A stretch of 64,000 nt of DNA from Methylocapsa aurea (GTDB lineage: Bacteria; Pseudomonadota; Alphaproteobacteria; Rhizobiales; Beijerinckiaceae), in contig NZ_JQKO01000008.1 in the NCBI RefSeq assembly GCF_000746085.1, positions 62,001 through 126,000 of the forward strand, written 5' to 3'. A program made the position numbers and the translations under genes. Shown here piece after piece: positions 45,693 through 55,348 of the stretch (within the stretch, counting starts at the first letter, position 1; each line of letters starts with the position of its first letter). The notes beneath the pieces were generated by a model. It did not search any database. It was not told where the DNA came from and worked only from the letters and a program-made list of their open reading frames with translations.

Positions 45693-46664
45693 ATGCGTGA
45701 TCCATATGTGGTCTTGGGTGTGCAGAAATCAGCCGATGCGGCTGAGATCAAGAAGGCCTTTCGCAAGCTCGCGAAGAAATTCCATCCCGATCAGAGCAGT
45801 GAACACAAGGCGAAGGAAAAATTCGCCGAGGTTAGCGCCGCTTACGAGATCCTCGGCGACGACAAGAAGCGCGCCGCGTTCGATCGCGGCGAAATCGACG
45901 CCGAGGGCAAGCCGCGTTATCACGGTTTTGAGGGGTTTGGCGCTGGCGGACCCGGCTTTGGGCGCGGCGCCAAGGCGGGCGGAGGCCCCGGCGCCGAGCA
46001 TTTCGAGTTTAATTTCGGCGGCGGGCGCCCTGGCGGCCATGGGTTCGATGCCGGCGACATATTCGCCGATCTTTTCGGCGCGGGGGCGGCCGGCGGGCGC
46101 AGAGGCGGGCGGGGTCCAGCCTCGGCTCCGACGCGCGGCGAGGATGTCGCCGCAAGCGTGACCGTTGGCCTCGCCGAAGCGGTCAAGGGAACCACCGCCC
46201 GCGTCACCTTGCCGACTGGCCGGACCCTGGAAGTCACAGTGCCGGCGGGCATCGAAGACGGCAAGCAGATCCGCCTGAAGAAGCAGGGGCAGCCGAGCGC
46301 TGCCGGAGGCGAGCCGGGCGATGCGATGGTGACGGTCAAAATCGCCAAACATCCGTTTTTCCGGGTCGATGGGCGCGACTTGAGGCTCGATCTGCCGGTC
46401 ACCCTTTATGAGGCCGTGCTTGGGGCCAAGGTCAATGCGCCGACGCTCGATGCGGCGGTGGAGCTTGCAATTCCGGCCGGCTCCAACGGCGGCCGCACCT
46501 TGCGTCTGCGCGGCAAGGGCCTGCCCAATCCGCAAGGACCGGCGGGCGATCTGTTGGTGACCTTGCGGATTGTCCTGCCGGATGAGTCCGATTCCGACCT
46601 CTCGAGCCTCATGCGCAAATGGGAGGCCCAGAAGCCTTATAATCCCCGCACCGATATGACGTGA
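45693..46664 (+). CDS. DnaJ C-terminal domain co-chaperone (CbpA-like)
   Basis: The 323-residue protein has an N-terminal J domain with HPD at 31-33, a Gly/Phe-rich linker (about 75-150) and two C-terminal beta-barrel domains, but no zinc finger. It is therefore a type II Hsp40 like CbpA or DnaJ1. The start at 45693 gives the canonical Met-Arg-Asp-Pro-Tyr opening. The stop TGA abuts a short TAGAGC-family repeat. Confidence 0.92.
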   Translation: MRDPYVVLGVQKSADAAEIKKAFRKLAKKFHPDQSSEHKAKEKFAEVSAAYEILGDDKKRAAFDRGEIDAEGKPRYHGFEGFGAGGPGFGRGAKAGGGPGAEHFEFNFGGGRPGGHGFDAGDIFADLFGAGAAGGRRGGRGPASAPTRGEDVAASVTVGLAEAVKGTTARVTLPTGRTLEVTVPAGIEDGKQIRLKKQGQPSAAGGEPGDAMVTVKIAKHPFFRVDGRDLRLDLPVTLYEAVLGAKVNAPTLDAAVELAIPAGSNGGRTLRLRGKGLPNPQGPAGDLLVTLRIVLPDESDSDLSSLMRKWEAQKPYNPRTDMT

Positions 46665-46705
46665 GAGCGCTTGAAGTGGACACAGCCCGCATGAAAATGC
46701 TCTAG
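46664..46705 (+). repeat. Short TAGAGC-family repeat after the DnaJ gene
   Basis: GAGAGCGCTTGAAGTGG...GCATGAAAATGCTCTAG keeps the two ends of the element with most of the middle deleted. Confidence 0.6.
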
Positions 46706-46792
46706 TGGCCAGACCCGAAGCTTGGCTTAAGAAGGCCTGCTTCTTTCGAGCGGTCCAGGGTTGATTTCAAATATCGCGTGCGGGGACCGGTG

Positions 46793-47581
46793 ATGCGGCG
46801 CTTGATCGTCGAAGAGCCTTATTCCAAGGCGGCCTTGCTTAGCCGGAATCTCGCTTTTTTTTCTGTTGCCGTTGGACTTGTCGGCGTTTTCCTCGGGCGC
46901 GCGGGACTCGATCCGCCGGCGACCTTCGCGGTGCTGGCCGCCGCGGCTTTTGTCGCTTGCGTCGCGATTTTATTTGCGTTCCTGGCGTTTGTCGTGATCT
47001 GGCGCAGCGGGCGCAAGGGCGCGGGACAGGCTTCCGCAGGGCTTTTTCTAGCGCTGCTTTTCCTGGCCTATCCGGCCTACCTCGCCGAAAGGACGCTGCG
47101 CCTGCCGCGTCTTGTCGATATTTCGACCGACATCGCCGATCCGCCGGTTTTCTCCTTGTCCCGTCAAGCGCAGGCGGCGCGCGGCGGCGCGACCCCGGCC
47201 AGCATTCCCGTTCAGATGCGTAAACGGCAGATGCAGGCCTATCCGCAGATCCAGCCTATCCTGCTCGATCTCGAGTCGCAGGAGGCCTATCAATCCATCC
47301 TGAAGGCGATGACCGCGAACGGCTGGAAAATCGTCGAACAGAAACCGCCTGGCGGACGCTCCGGCCTTGGCCATGTCGATGCGATCGCCTCGAGCCTGAT
47401 TTTGGGATTTCCCTGCGACATCACTTTACGGATCCGGCCGCTCGTCGGGCAGACGCGGGTCGACATTCGCTCCGTCTCGCGCTTCGGGCCCTATGATTTT
47501 GGCTCCAATCAACGCAACATAGAAAAATTCGAGTCCGCTCTACAGGCGGAAGTCGACAAAAGCGATCACGCGAGACGATAG
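46793..47581 (+). CDS. DUF1499 membrane-associated protein
   Basis: Three hydrophobic segments at about 20-40, 45-72 and 85-103 anchor the protein; the following 150 residues form a DUF1499 domain with a YPQIQPI start, GWKIVEQKPP and the DITLRIRP-TRVDIRSVSRFG strands. The GTG 46778 start is possible, but ATG 46793 has a better SD. Function unknown. Its last 16 bases overlap the convergent MBL gene. Confidence 0.85.
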   Translation: MRRLIVEEPYSKAALLSRNLAFFSVAVGLVGVFLGRAGLDPPATFAVLAAAAFVACVAILFAFLAFVVIWRSGRKGAGQASAGLFLALLFLAYPAYLAERTLRLPRLVDISTDIADPPVFSLSRQAQAARGGATPASIPVQMRKRQMQAYPQIQPILLDLESQEAYQSILKAMTANGWKIVEQKPPGGRSGLGHVDAIASSLILGFPCDITLRIRPLVGQTRVDIRSVSRFGPYDFGSNQRNIEKFESALQAEVDKSDHARR

Positions 47582-48492
47582 CTTGCGCCCAGCGCCGCCG
47601 GCCCCTCTGCGCAAACCAGCCCGCGCTCGACGAGGTCCTCGATGTGGGCGTAAACCGATAAGGCGGCGGCGCCGCGCAGGGCCGGATCGAGGCCCTCATA
47701 GACGGTCGCAACAATTGCCGCGATCGTGGCGTCTCCCGCGCCGATGTGGGACAAAATCGATTTCTCGCGCGCGCGCCGATGCTGGGCCAGCCCGCGCACG
47801 AAGCGTTGAGGCTCGTTGACCGGCCCGCCATGTCCCGGCCAATAAATCCTATCGTCCCGCGTGCGCAGCTTGTCGAGCGAGGCCATATAATCGCGCATCG
47901 CGCCGTCCGGGGGCGTCACCACCGAGGTCGACCAGGCCATGACGTGGTCGCCGGAAAACAGCGCGTTTTCCTGCGGCAGGGCGAAGGCTTGATGATTCAT
48001 CGTATGGCCCGGGGTCTCGACGCAGACGAGAGTGAAGTCGGCGGCCTCGATCGCGTCGCCCTCGCGCATGACCGCATCGGGCGCATAGTTGGAATCATTT
48101 GCGGCATCGATCCGGCCCATTTCGGCCGCAAGGCCCTCTCGCGCCGGATGATATGGCGCGCAGCCAGCTATTTGGGCCCCGGTCGCCTCCTTCAGCGCGC
48201 GCGCGCCAGGCGAATGATCCCGATGGGTGTGGGTGACAAGGATGGTCGCGACGGTCTCGCCCCGCAAGGCGTCAAGCAATGCGGCGATATGGCGCTTGTC
48301 GTCCGGGCCGGGATCGATGACCGCCACTTGGCCGGAGCCGACGACATAAGTGCAGGTTCCGGTGAATGTCATCGGCCCGGCGTTGCCGGCGACCATCCGG
48401 CGGACCAGGGGCGAAAGCCGGATGAGTTCGCCCGGGGCCCCTTCGAAGGAGCGGTTGAAGGCGATCTCGTCTTCCTGCGTGGGTTCGGGCAT
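47566..48492 (-). CDS. Metallo-beta-lactamase fold hydrolase (LACTB2-like)
   Basis: The 308-residue protein has the dizinc motif HTHRDH (88-93), a third His in TPGHTMNH, Asp in FSGDHVM and a C-terminal GHGGP. The C-terminal winged-helix segment is typical of LACTB2/glyoxalase II-like proteins, which act as thioesterases or RNases. The exact substrate is open. Confidence 0.9.
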   Translation of the reverse strand: MPEPTQEDEIAFNRSFEGAPGELIRLSPLVRRMVAGNAGPMTFTGTCTYVVGSGQVAVIDPGPDDKRHIAALLDALRGETVATILVTHTHRDHSPGARALKEATGAQIAGCAPYHPAREGLAAEMGRIDAANDSNYAPDAVMREGDAIEAADFTLVCVETPGHTMNHQAFALPQENALFSGDHVMAWSTSVVTPPDGAMRDYMASLDKLRTRDDRIYWPGHGGPVNEPQRFVRGLAQHRRAREKSILSHIGAGDATIAAIVATVYEGLDPALRGAAALSVYAHIEDLVERGLVCAEGPAALGASYRLA

Positions 48493-48603
48493 CTGCAGTC
48501 CAGCGCTTGTGGGGTCCAGAACGCGCCGCCGCGGTTCAATGATTCATATGTCGCCAAGGCGCGGCGGAAAAGGCGCTCTTGCTTGAGAGAATCGACGGCG
48601 GCC

Positions 48604-49989
48604 TCAATCTGGCGCCGGGACCGCGCCGATCGAGGCGGGCGCCTCGCCGCCGCTATAGCGTCGCCACATGGTCTCATAGAGCCCTTCGATGTCGCGCGTA
48701 TAGGCTTCGATGTCGAAAAGCGGCGTCGTCAGACGGTTTGCCGCGAGTTTGGCGTTGATCTTGGCGAGGCTCTCCGGATCGATCGCGAGTTCATGGGCGA
48801 CATTGAAATAGCCATCGAGATCGGCGGCGACCAGTTCGCCGAGGCCGATCGCGCGCAAAATGCTCCCGGCGACGCGCGAAGGAAAGGTATCTCCCGCGCA
48901 GGTGACGAGAGGCACGCCGGCCCAGAGGGCGTCGCTGGCCGTCGTATGCGCGTTATAGGGCAAGGTGTCGAGAACGAGGTCGGCGAGCTGAAGCCGGCCG
49001 AGGTGCTCGATCTGCGGCAAATCCTTCGCGAAGATCAGCCGATCCGGGGTGACGCCGCGCCACAAAGCCTCGTTCTTCAAGTTTCCCTCGGCCTTGTCGT
49101 TCTTCAAGAGCCAAAGGACGCTGCCGGGAACCTCGATCAAGAGCCGGCACCAGATGTCGAACATTTCCGGCGTGATCTTATAGGCCTGATTGAAGCAGCA
49201 AAAGACAAACCCATCCTCGGGCAATCCGGCTTGCGTCCGGGTCGGCGCCGTCCCGATCAGGGCCCTGCGTCCATGCGGCTGATAGGTATGCGGCAGATAG
49301 GCGAAGGACTCGCTGTAGTCCCTGGCGCTGGCGGCCGGAGTGAGGAAAGGATCCGTGATGATATAATCGCAAAGACTCTCGCCGAGCGTTCCCGGATAGC
49401 CGAGAAAGTTGACCTGCACCGGCGCCGGACCGAACAGAAGAATTGCGGTTCGCGTATGCATTGTGAAGCCCTTGAGATCGACGAGAATGTCGATCTCGTC
49501 GGCATGGATCGCGCGCGCCGCGTCAATGTTCGACAAGGCTTCAATGTCGATGAAATGGTCAAAGGCGGCCTTGAGACGCGGCCGCATCGGCTTGCCGTCA
49601 TCGGCGCCATAGGAATAGGCGAATAGCTCGAAACGAGCGCGATCATGCGCTTCGAACATCTCAACGAGCAGCAGCGCGGTCGCGTGTTCGTGAAAGTCGC
49701 AGGATAGATAACCAATTCGGATTTTCGCGCGCGCGGCGGCGCTGAACGTAAAGGCGAGCGCGTCGCGATCAGCGGCGGAGGCGGCTTGCCTGTCCTTCAT
49801 CCAGAGCTCGGAACAGCCGCGTTGTTCGCTGGCGCTGACGCCGGACATGGCGAGCAGCAGAAAAGGCGAGATCTTGCCGGATTCTCCCCGCGCGATTTGG
49901 AGGCGGAAGCTTTCGAGCAAGTCGGCGAGCCCGGACCACTCGCACATGTCGCGGCTTTCAAGGCGGAGCCTCATGAGATTCCCCAACAA
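48604..49989 (-). CDS. Glyco_transf_41 (SPINDLY/O-GlcNAc transferase-like) protein lacking TPRs
   Basis: The 461-residue product corresponds to the GT41 catalytic part: IRIGYLSCDFHEHAT, QVNFLGYPGTLG, FCCFNQAYKITPEMFDIW and DTLPYNAHTTASDALWAGVP. Bacterial SPINDLY-type proteins normally carry a long N-terminal TPR array, and here the sequence begins at the Cys-Glu-Trp-Ser junction just after where the TPRs would end. No ATG lies before that point: the possible starts are TTG 49989 and ATG 49974, and the frame is closed upstream by a TAG from a short repeat. The gene is probably 5'-truncated; activity is uncertain. Confidence 0.8.
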   Translation of the reverse strand: MLGNLMRLRLESRDMCEWSGLADLLESFRLQIARGESGKISPFLLLAMSGVSASEQRGCSELWMKDRQAASAADRDALAFTFSAAARAKIRIGYLSCDFHEHATALLLVEMFEAHDRARFELFAYSYGADDGKPMRPRLKAAFDHFIDIEALSNIDAARAIHADEIDILVDLKGFTMHTRTAILLFGPAPVQVNFLGYPGTLGESLCDYIITDPFLTPAASARDYSESFAYLPHTYQPHGRRALIGTAPTRTQAGLPEDGFVFCCFNQAYKITPEMFDIWCRLLIEVPGSVLWLLKNDKAEGNLKNEALWRGVTPDRLIFAKDLPQIEHLGRLQLADLVLDTLPYNAHTTASDALWAGVPLVTCAGDTFPSRVAGSILRAIGLGELVAADLDGYFNVAHELAIDPESLAKINAKLAANRLTTPLFDIEAYTRDIEGLYETMWRRYSGGEAPASIGAVPAPD

Positions 49990-50183
49990 GTGCGCGGCGA
50001 TCTGCTTCGGCGTAAAGCGATGGACGGGCGAGAGACGATCCGGAACGCCTGACGGACGCGTTAAAGCATGGTTCGTGCTCTAATATGTAGTTAAATTGTA
50101 ACGGCGCGGTCCCATCGTAAAGCAAGAGCCGGGCCGCCTTGGCGTCTTCGATGGGGCCGAAGCGAACCGCGATCATTGCCGCC
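49990..50183. other. Gap holding the decayed 5' end of the GT41 gene
   Basis: The GT41 frame stays open for about 30 further codons upstream with protein-like residues, then meets TAG of the mini-repeat at 50061-50083. A second frame (ATG 50176 to about 49958, 72 codons) follows the dnaE2 end but has no recognisable match. The content fits a degraded gene end. Confidence 0.4.
50061..50083 (-). repeat. Mini TAGAGC-family element
   Basis: TTAAAGCATGGTTCGTGCTCTAA is a 23-base element whose ends match the family and pair with each other. Its TAG (minus strand) closes the GT41 frame upstream. Confidence 0.5.
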
Positions 50184-53100
50184 TTACTGAAAGTTGCGGC
50201 CCTTCGGCAGAATGCGCCGGACCTCGAGGGCGGAGCGGGGCGTTTCCGCCGCATCGAAAAGGTTGGGCTGGGCGGCAAGACTTGGCTGGGCTTCTCTTTC
50301 CAATTCGCCCCAACGGCTGCGGAGATGCGGGCGCTTGACGGCGTCGGCGTGGGCGAGGGCCGAGATGTCTTTGCCTTGGGCGGACAATAGGCCGAGAAGC
50401 GAGGTCAGATCCTCGGCGCGCTCCATGACGATGTGGATCACATTCGCCTCGTTCTGCAGGCGTCCGGTCACGGCGATGAAACGCGCGCCGATGACGATCG
50501 GGCGCAGGGCCTCGAAGACTTTCGGCCAGACGATGGCGTTGGCGGTTCCGGTCTCGTCTTCGAGCGTCAGGAAGATCACTCCCTTGGCCGAGCCCGGGCG
50601 CTGGCGCACGAGAACGAGGCCGGCGACGCTGACACGCCGGCCGGGGGGAAGGGACGCAAGCTCCGCGGCGCGGAAAATTTTCTTCTGTGTGAGCCGGTCG
50701 CGCAGGAAGGCGACTGGATGCGCCTTCAGGGAGAGCGATAAATGGCGATAATCCTCCACCACATGTTCGCCAAGCGGCATGGCTGGAAGCCTGGCGTCGG
50801 GCTCGATGGCGCGCCAGCTGAGGTCTTTCAAAAGCGGCAGATCATCCTTGTCGCCGGCGCGGTTGAGGCCGCGCACGGCCCAAAGCGCCTCGCGCCGGTC
50901 GAGGCCGAGGGAGCGAAAGGCGTCGGCGCCGGCTAGAATTTCCAGCGCGTCTGGCGAGAGCCTGGCGCGGAGCCAAAGATCGCGGATGGAATCATATCCT
51001 TCCGCGCGCAAATCGACGAGTTGGCGCATGTCGGATTCGCAAAGCCCCTTAATGTGCCGGAAGCCGAGCCGGATGGCGTGAGTTGAGAAGATTTCGCCTT
51101 GCATGGACGCATGGCGGGGATGCAGCGGCAAGGCTTCATCCGATTGCGCGCGCTCCGCAAGCGTCGAGTCCCAGGCGGAGAAATTGACATCGACTTCTTC
51201 GATTTGGACGCCATGTTCGCGGGCGTCCCGCGTGATTTGCGCCGGCGCGTAAAAACCCATCGGTTGGGCGTTGAGAAGAGCGCAGGCGAAGGCGTCCGGA
51301 TAGCGGCATTTCATCCAGGCGGATGCATAAACGAGAAGAGCGAAGGAGGCCGCATGGCTTTCAGGAAAGCCATAAGTGCCAAAGCCCTCGATCTGCTTGA
51401 AGCAGCGCTCGGCGAAGTCGCGTGGATAGCCCCGCGCGACCATGCCTTCCACCATCTTCGCCTGAAAAGCGCTGATCGTTCCGACGCGTTTGAACGTCGC
51501 CATGGAGCGGCGCAGCCGGTCGGCTTCGGAAGGGGTGAAGCCGGCGGCGACGATGGCGATCTTCATCGCCTGTTCCTGGAACAAAGGGACGCCGAGCGTC
51601 TTGCCGAGCACCTCTTCAAGCTCTTTCGATGGATAGACGACCGGCTCCAAACGTTGCCGGCGGCGCAGATAGGGATGCACCATGTCGCCCTGGATCGGGC
51701 CGGGCCGAACGATCGCGACTTCGATAACAAGATCGTAGAATGTAGCCGGCTTGAGCCGCGGCAGCATCGACATCTGCGCGCGGCTTTCGATCTGGAATAC
51801 GCCGATCGTATCCGCGCGTGAAATCATCGCATAGACGGCGCGCTCCTCGGCCGGCAGACTCGCCAATGTCAGGGCGCGGCCGTAATGTTTCTCGATAAGG
51901 TCGAAGCCCTTGCGCAGGCAGCTCAGCATGCCGAGCGCGAGAATGTCGACCTTCAAAATGCCAAGCGCGTCGAGATCGTCCTTGTCCCATTCGATGGTGG
52001 TGCGATCCTCCATCGCGGCATTGATGATTGGAACGGTTTCGTCGAGGCGCGAGCGGGTGATGACGAAGCCGCCGGAATGTTGCGAGAGATGGCGCGGGAA
52101 GCCGGTGAGTTCTTCGGCGAGGCGGATCGCCTGGGCGAGCCGCGCCTCGGTTGGATCAAGACCGGCCTTGCGCGTCTCGTCAGCGTCGACGCCAGCCGAG
52201 GACCTGCCCCAAATCGTGCTGGATAAGGCCGCAACGACGTCTTCCGAGAGACCGAAAGCCTTGCCGACCTCGCGAATGGCCGAGCGCGCGCGATAGGTGA
52301 TGACGCTCGCCGTCAGGCCGGCCCTGGCGCGGCCATAGCGCGCATAGATATATTGCATGACCTCTTCGCGCCGCTCATGTTCGAAATCGACGTCGATATC
52401 GGGCGGCTCCTTGCGTTCAACCGAGATGAATCGTTCAAACAGCAGATCATGAATCGCGGGATCGACTTCGGTGACGCCAAGGCAAAAGCACAGCGTCGAA
52501 TTGGCGGCCGAGCCGCGGCCTTGGCACAAAATGCCGCGCGACTGGGCGAAGCGCACGATATCGTGGACGGTGAGGAAATAGGGCGCGTAATCGAGCTCCG
52601 CGACAAGTTGCAATTCATGCGCGATCGCCTTTTCGACATGCGCCGGGGGGCCGGAAGGATAGCGGCGTTTGGCTCCCTCGCGCGCAAAAAACGCCAAAGC
52701 CTCTTGCGGGCTGGCGAAGCCCTCGCGCAATTCCTCCGGATAATCGCCGGAAAGTTCATCGAGGCTGAAACTGACGCCGTCGAGAAAACATAAGGTCTGC
52801 GCGATCGCCTCCGGCGCGTCGGCGAAAAGGCGCGCCATCTCGGCGCCGTCCTTGATGTGGCGCTCTGCATTGGCTTCGAGCCGCAATCCGGCCGCATCGA
52901 GCGTTGCGCCTTCGCGAATGCAGGTCAGCACATCCTGCAAGGCGCGCCGCTCCGGCGCATGCATGAGAACATCGTTGGTGGCGAGAAGAGGGAGCCTCGC
53001 CTTGTGCGCGAGAGCGCCGCGGCGGGCGAAATCGCGCCGCATGGCGGGACCATAGGTCATGGAGGCGGCAAGCCAGACGCGGCCGGCCGCGGCTTCGCGA

Positions 53101-53666
53101 AGACGCGCGAGCAAAGGCAGAGCGTCCGCTGTCGAGGACTCTGGAGGATGGGGCGTCGGCTTTGGCTGCGCATCGGCGAAATCGGCGTGGATTTTTGCCG
53201 CGCGCCTGGCGTCGTCCTTGGCGTCCCAGGAACTGCGCTGCATGACGATGAGCTGCTGATCTTGCGCCGCCTCGACGAGATCCTCGAGGCGGAGCAGGCA
53301 GACGCCTTTTTGCGCGCGGGCATTGCCGCGCGTAAGCAGCCGCGCCAGACGGCCATAGGCGGCGCGATCGCGCGGAAAGCTCAAGATGTCGGGCGCGCCG
53401 TCGCAAAAGACGAGCCTTGCGCCGCAGATCACGCGAAAGCCTTTTGCGGGGGCTCCGTTCTCGCGGGCGAATACATGCGCGCGGACGATGCCGGCCAGCG
53501 AATTGCGATCGGCTATGCCGATTCCGGCAAGGCCAAAATCCATGGCTTTGGAGACCAGTTCCTCAGGATGCGAGGCGCCGCGCAAAAACGAGAAATTCGT
53601 CGTGACGGCGAGTTCGGCATAGCGCGCCGGCGCGCGATCTTGCATCATGCCAAGATCTCGCTTCAT
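50184..53666 (-). CDS. dnaE2: Error-prone DNA polymerase DnaE2 (ImuC)
   Basis: DnaE2 is the C-family polymerase of the SOS mutasome, working with ImuA and ImuB in translesion synthesis. The 1160-residue protein has an N-terminal PHP domain (YAELAVTTNFSFLRGASHPEEL), the polymerase core with PDIDVDFEHERREEV and the FGTYGFPESHAASFALLVY segment, and a C-terminal OB fold. Its ATG overlaps the imuB stop (ATGA), so translation is coupled. Confidence 0.97.
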   Translation of the reverse strand: MKRDLGMMQDRAPARYAELAVTTNFSFLRGASHPEELVSKAMDFGLAGIGIADRNSLAGIVRAHVFARENGAPAKGFRVICGARLVFCDGAPDILSFPRDRAAYGRLARLLTRGNARAQKGVCLLRLEDLVEAAQDQQLIVMQRSSWDAKDDARRAAKIHADFADAQPKPTPHPPESSTADALPLLARLREAAAGRVWLAASMTYGPAMRRDFARRGALAHKARLPLLATNDVLMHAPERRALQDVLTCIREGATLDAAGLRLEANAERHIKDGAEMARLFADAPEAIAQTLCFLDGVSFSLDELSGDYPEELREGFASPQEALAFFAREGAKRRYPSGPPAHVEKAIAHELQLVAELDYAPYFLTVHDIVRFAQSRGILCQGRGSAANSTLCFCLGVTEVDPAIHDLLFERFISVERKEPPDIDVDFEHERREEVMQYIYARYGRARAGLTASVITYRARSAIREVGKAFGLSEDVVAALSSTIWGRSSAGVDADETRKAGLDPTEARLAQAIRLAEELTGFPRHLSQHSGGFVITRSRLDETVPIINAAMEDRTTIEWDKDDLDALGILKVDILALGMLSCLRKGFDLIEKHYGRALTLASLPAEERAVYAMISRADTIGVFQIESRAQMSMLPRLKPATFYDLVIEVAIVRPGPIQGDMVHPYLRRRQRLEPVVYPSKELEEVLGKTLGVPLFQEQAMKIAIVAAGFTPSEADRLRRSMATFKRVGTISAFQAKMVEGMVARGYPRDFAERCFKQIEGFGTYGFPESHAASFALLVYASAWMKCRYPDAFACALLNAQPMGFYAPAQITRDAREHGVQIEEVDVNFSAWDSTLAERAQSDEALPLHPRHASMQGEIFSTHAIRLGFRHIKGLCESDMRQLVDLRAEGYDSIRDLWLRARLSPDALEILAGADAFRSLGLDRREALWAVRGLNRAGDKDDLPLLKDLSWRAIEPDARLPAMPLGEHVVEDYRHLSLSLKAHPVAFLRDRLTQKKIFRAAELASLPPGRRVSVAGLVLVRQRPGSAKGVIFLTLEDETGTANAIVWPKVFEALRPIVIGARFIAVTGRLQNEANVIHIVMERAEDLTSLLGLLSAQGKDISALAHADAVKRPHLRSRWGELEREAQPSLAAQPNLFDAAETPRSALEVRRILPKGRNFQ

Positions 53667-55348
53667 GCAAAAAGCCCATGCATGAACCAGCGCGGCCGCG
53701 CTGTTTCGCTATTGAAGAGGCCTTCGCGAAAGAGCCAGAATCTTTGCCCCTCGGTATCCTCGGCGCGGAAATAATCGCGAGTGAGGGCGGTCTTGCTTTT
53801 CCACCATTCGGGCGCGATCCGCTCCGGTCCTTCGAGCGCGGCGACCTCGTGCATGACTCTGCGCCAGCGAAATCGCAGCGGCGGCCCATCCGGCACGCAG
53901 GCGATGGCGTCTATCGGCTCCGGCCGTTGCAAAAGCCGGATCGGACGGGAGGGGAGATATTTGCCGGCGTCCTCATCGCCAAAATCCGGCCTGGGCGGCG
54001 GCGCAAAGGAAACGGGCGCGGACCTCCGCCGTCCCGATCCTGCGTCCGCTTTCCTCGGGAGCTTCGCCCGCGGATTTTGCGGCTGTCTCGAATTGGATTC
54101 GCGCGAATTTAATTTTTGCAGATCGGCGGCAGGCGAGGCGATGACGGCGAATTCGGGCGCATGCACAGGATTAAAAGCAAGCCGGCTCACCCGCCGCAAT
54201 CCCAGTCTTGCCCCGAGCCTGTCGATGAGGTCGGCGAGGTCGGCGGCGTCGTTCGGGTCGTTCCAGCCGGTTTGCTCAGGATCCTTGCGCTCCGCCGTCA
54301 GAGCGGCGAGACGAATGACGTCGAAACCATAACCGGCATCGAGAGCATCGTCGCCGTTCGATGCGCAGGCGGCGTCGATGCGTTCGTCAAACAGCCTTGC
54401 AATGAGCTTGGGCTCGCGCAAGGGCCGGCTGGCGCCGACCTCGAAATGCTTCACCAAGCCATCGACGCGAAACAGGCTGACCTTAAGTCGCCGCGCGCCT
54501 TCGCTATGACGGACAAGAAGCTCCGCCAGATCATGCGCGAGCGACAAGATCGTGGCCGCGATGTCTTCACGATGGGTGACGCCGTCGAGGAAGCGCCGCT
54601 CCGCCAGATAGGGAGGCGCCTCGAAACGCGGCGATATCGGCGTTTTGACGCGGCCGAGGAGCCCATCGAGCCGGGCATGAATAAAGCCGCCGCAACGGGC
54701 GGCGATCGGCGCGCGCGGGCGCAGCATGATGTCGCCGATCCGGCGCAAGCCCGCTTGGGCGAGATCGGAAATGGTCGCTGCGTCGAGACGCAAGGCGGCG
54801 AGCGGCAGATCGGCGAGGCGGCGCGCGCGTTCTGTTTCGTCAAGATCGGGAGGCAGCAGGCGCAGGGTTCCATACCGCGCCAAAGCCCAGGCCGCTTCCG
54901 GCGTCGAGGCCAGGGCCGCGCGCGCGCAAAAGCCTTGGGCTTCGAGCCGCGCTTCGACCTCCATGAGAAGTTTCGCCTCGCCGCCAAAAAGATGCGCGGC
55001 GCCGCTCACATCGAGCATGACGCCATCTGGCGCGTCGAGGGCCGCAAGCGGGGTGAAGCGGCGGCACCAATCGGCGATATCCTCCAGCGTTTGCGCTTCG
55101 GCTCTTGCATCGGCGTCGACGCAGACAAGGGCAGGATGCATGGCGCGCGCATCGGGCAGGCTCATGCCGGGTTTGAGGCCTAAAACCTTCGCCCGCACAT
55201 CGACGGCGGAGAGCCTTTGCGCGTTGTCGATCTTGGCGACCGTCGCCAGCGGCGCGTCAGGCGACTTCCGCGCGCCTTGCGCGCGCATCAGCCGGATGAT
55301 CCGATCGGTTGCGAGCGTGGGAAGACAGAGGGAGAGGAAACGCGTCAC
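53663..55348 (-). CDS. imuB: ImuB, catalytically inactive Y-family polymerase homologue
   Basis: ImuB is the hub of the mutasome and binds the beta clamp, ImuA and DnaE2. From GTG 55348 it has 561 residues, opening with Arg-Phe-Leu-Ser-Leu-Cys-Leu-Pro-Thr-Leu-Ala-Thr-Asp-Arg. The acidic catalytic residues of Y-family polymerases are not conserved (Leu-Asp-Val-Ser-Gly region is kept but the first Asp-Glu pair is not). The start lies 92 bases inside imuA, an unusually long overlap, and its stop overlaps dnaE2. Confidence 0.92.
   Translation of the reverse strand: MTRFLSLCLPTLATDRIIRLMRAQGARKSPDAPLATVAKIDNAQRLSAVDVRAKVLGLKPGMSLPDARAMHPALVCVDADARAEAQTLEDIADWCRRFTPLAALDAPDGVMLDVSGAAHLFGGEAKLLMEVEARLEAQGFCARAALASTPEAAWALARYGTLRLLPPDLDETERARRLADLPLAALRLDAATISDLAQAGLRRIGDIMLRPRAPIAARCGGFIHARLDGLLGRVKTPISPRFEAPPYLAERRFLDGVTHREDIAATILSLAHDLAELLVRHSEGARRLKVSLFRVDGLVKHFEVGASRPLREPKLIARLFDERIDAACASNGDDALDAGYGFDVIRLAALTAERKDPEQTGWNDPNDAADLADLIDRLGARLGLRRVSRLAFNPVHAPEFAVIASPAADLQKLNSRESNSRQPQNPRAKLPRKADAGSGRRRSAPVSFAPPPRPDFGDEDAGKYLPSRPIRLLQRPEPIDAIACVPDGPPLRFRWRRVMHEVAALEGPERIAPEWWKSKTALTRDYFRAEDTEGQRFWLFREGLFNSETARPRWFMHGLFA

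Noticed and set aside
49958-50176. 72-codon frame after dnaE2
   Set aside because: No recognisable family, overlaps the GT41 start and crosses a repeat; kept only as part of the gap description.
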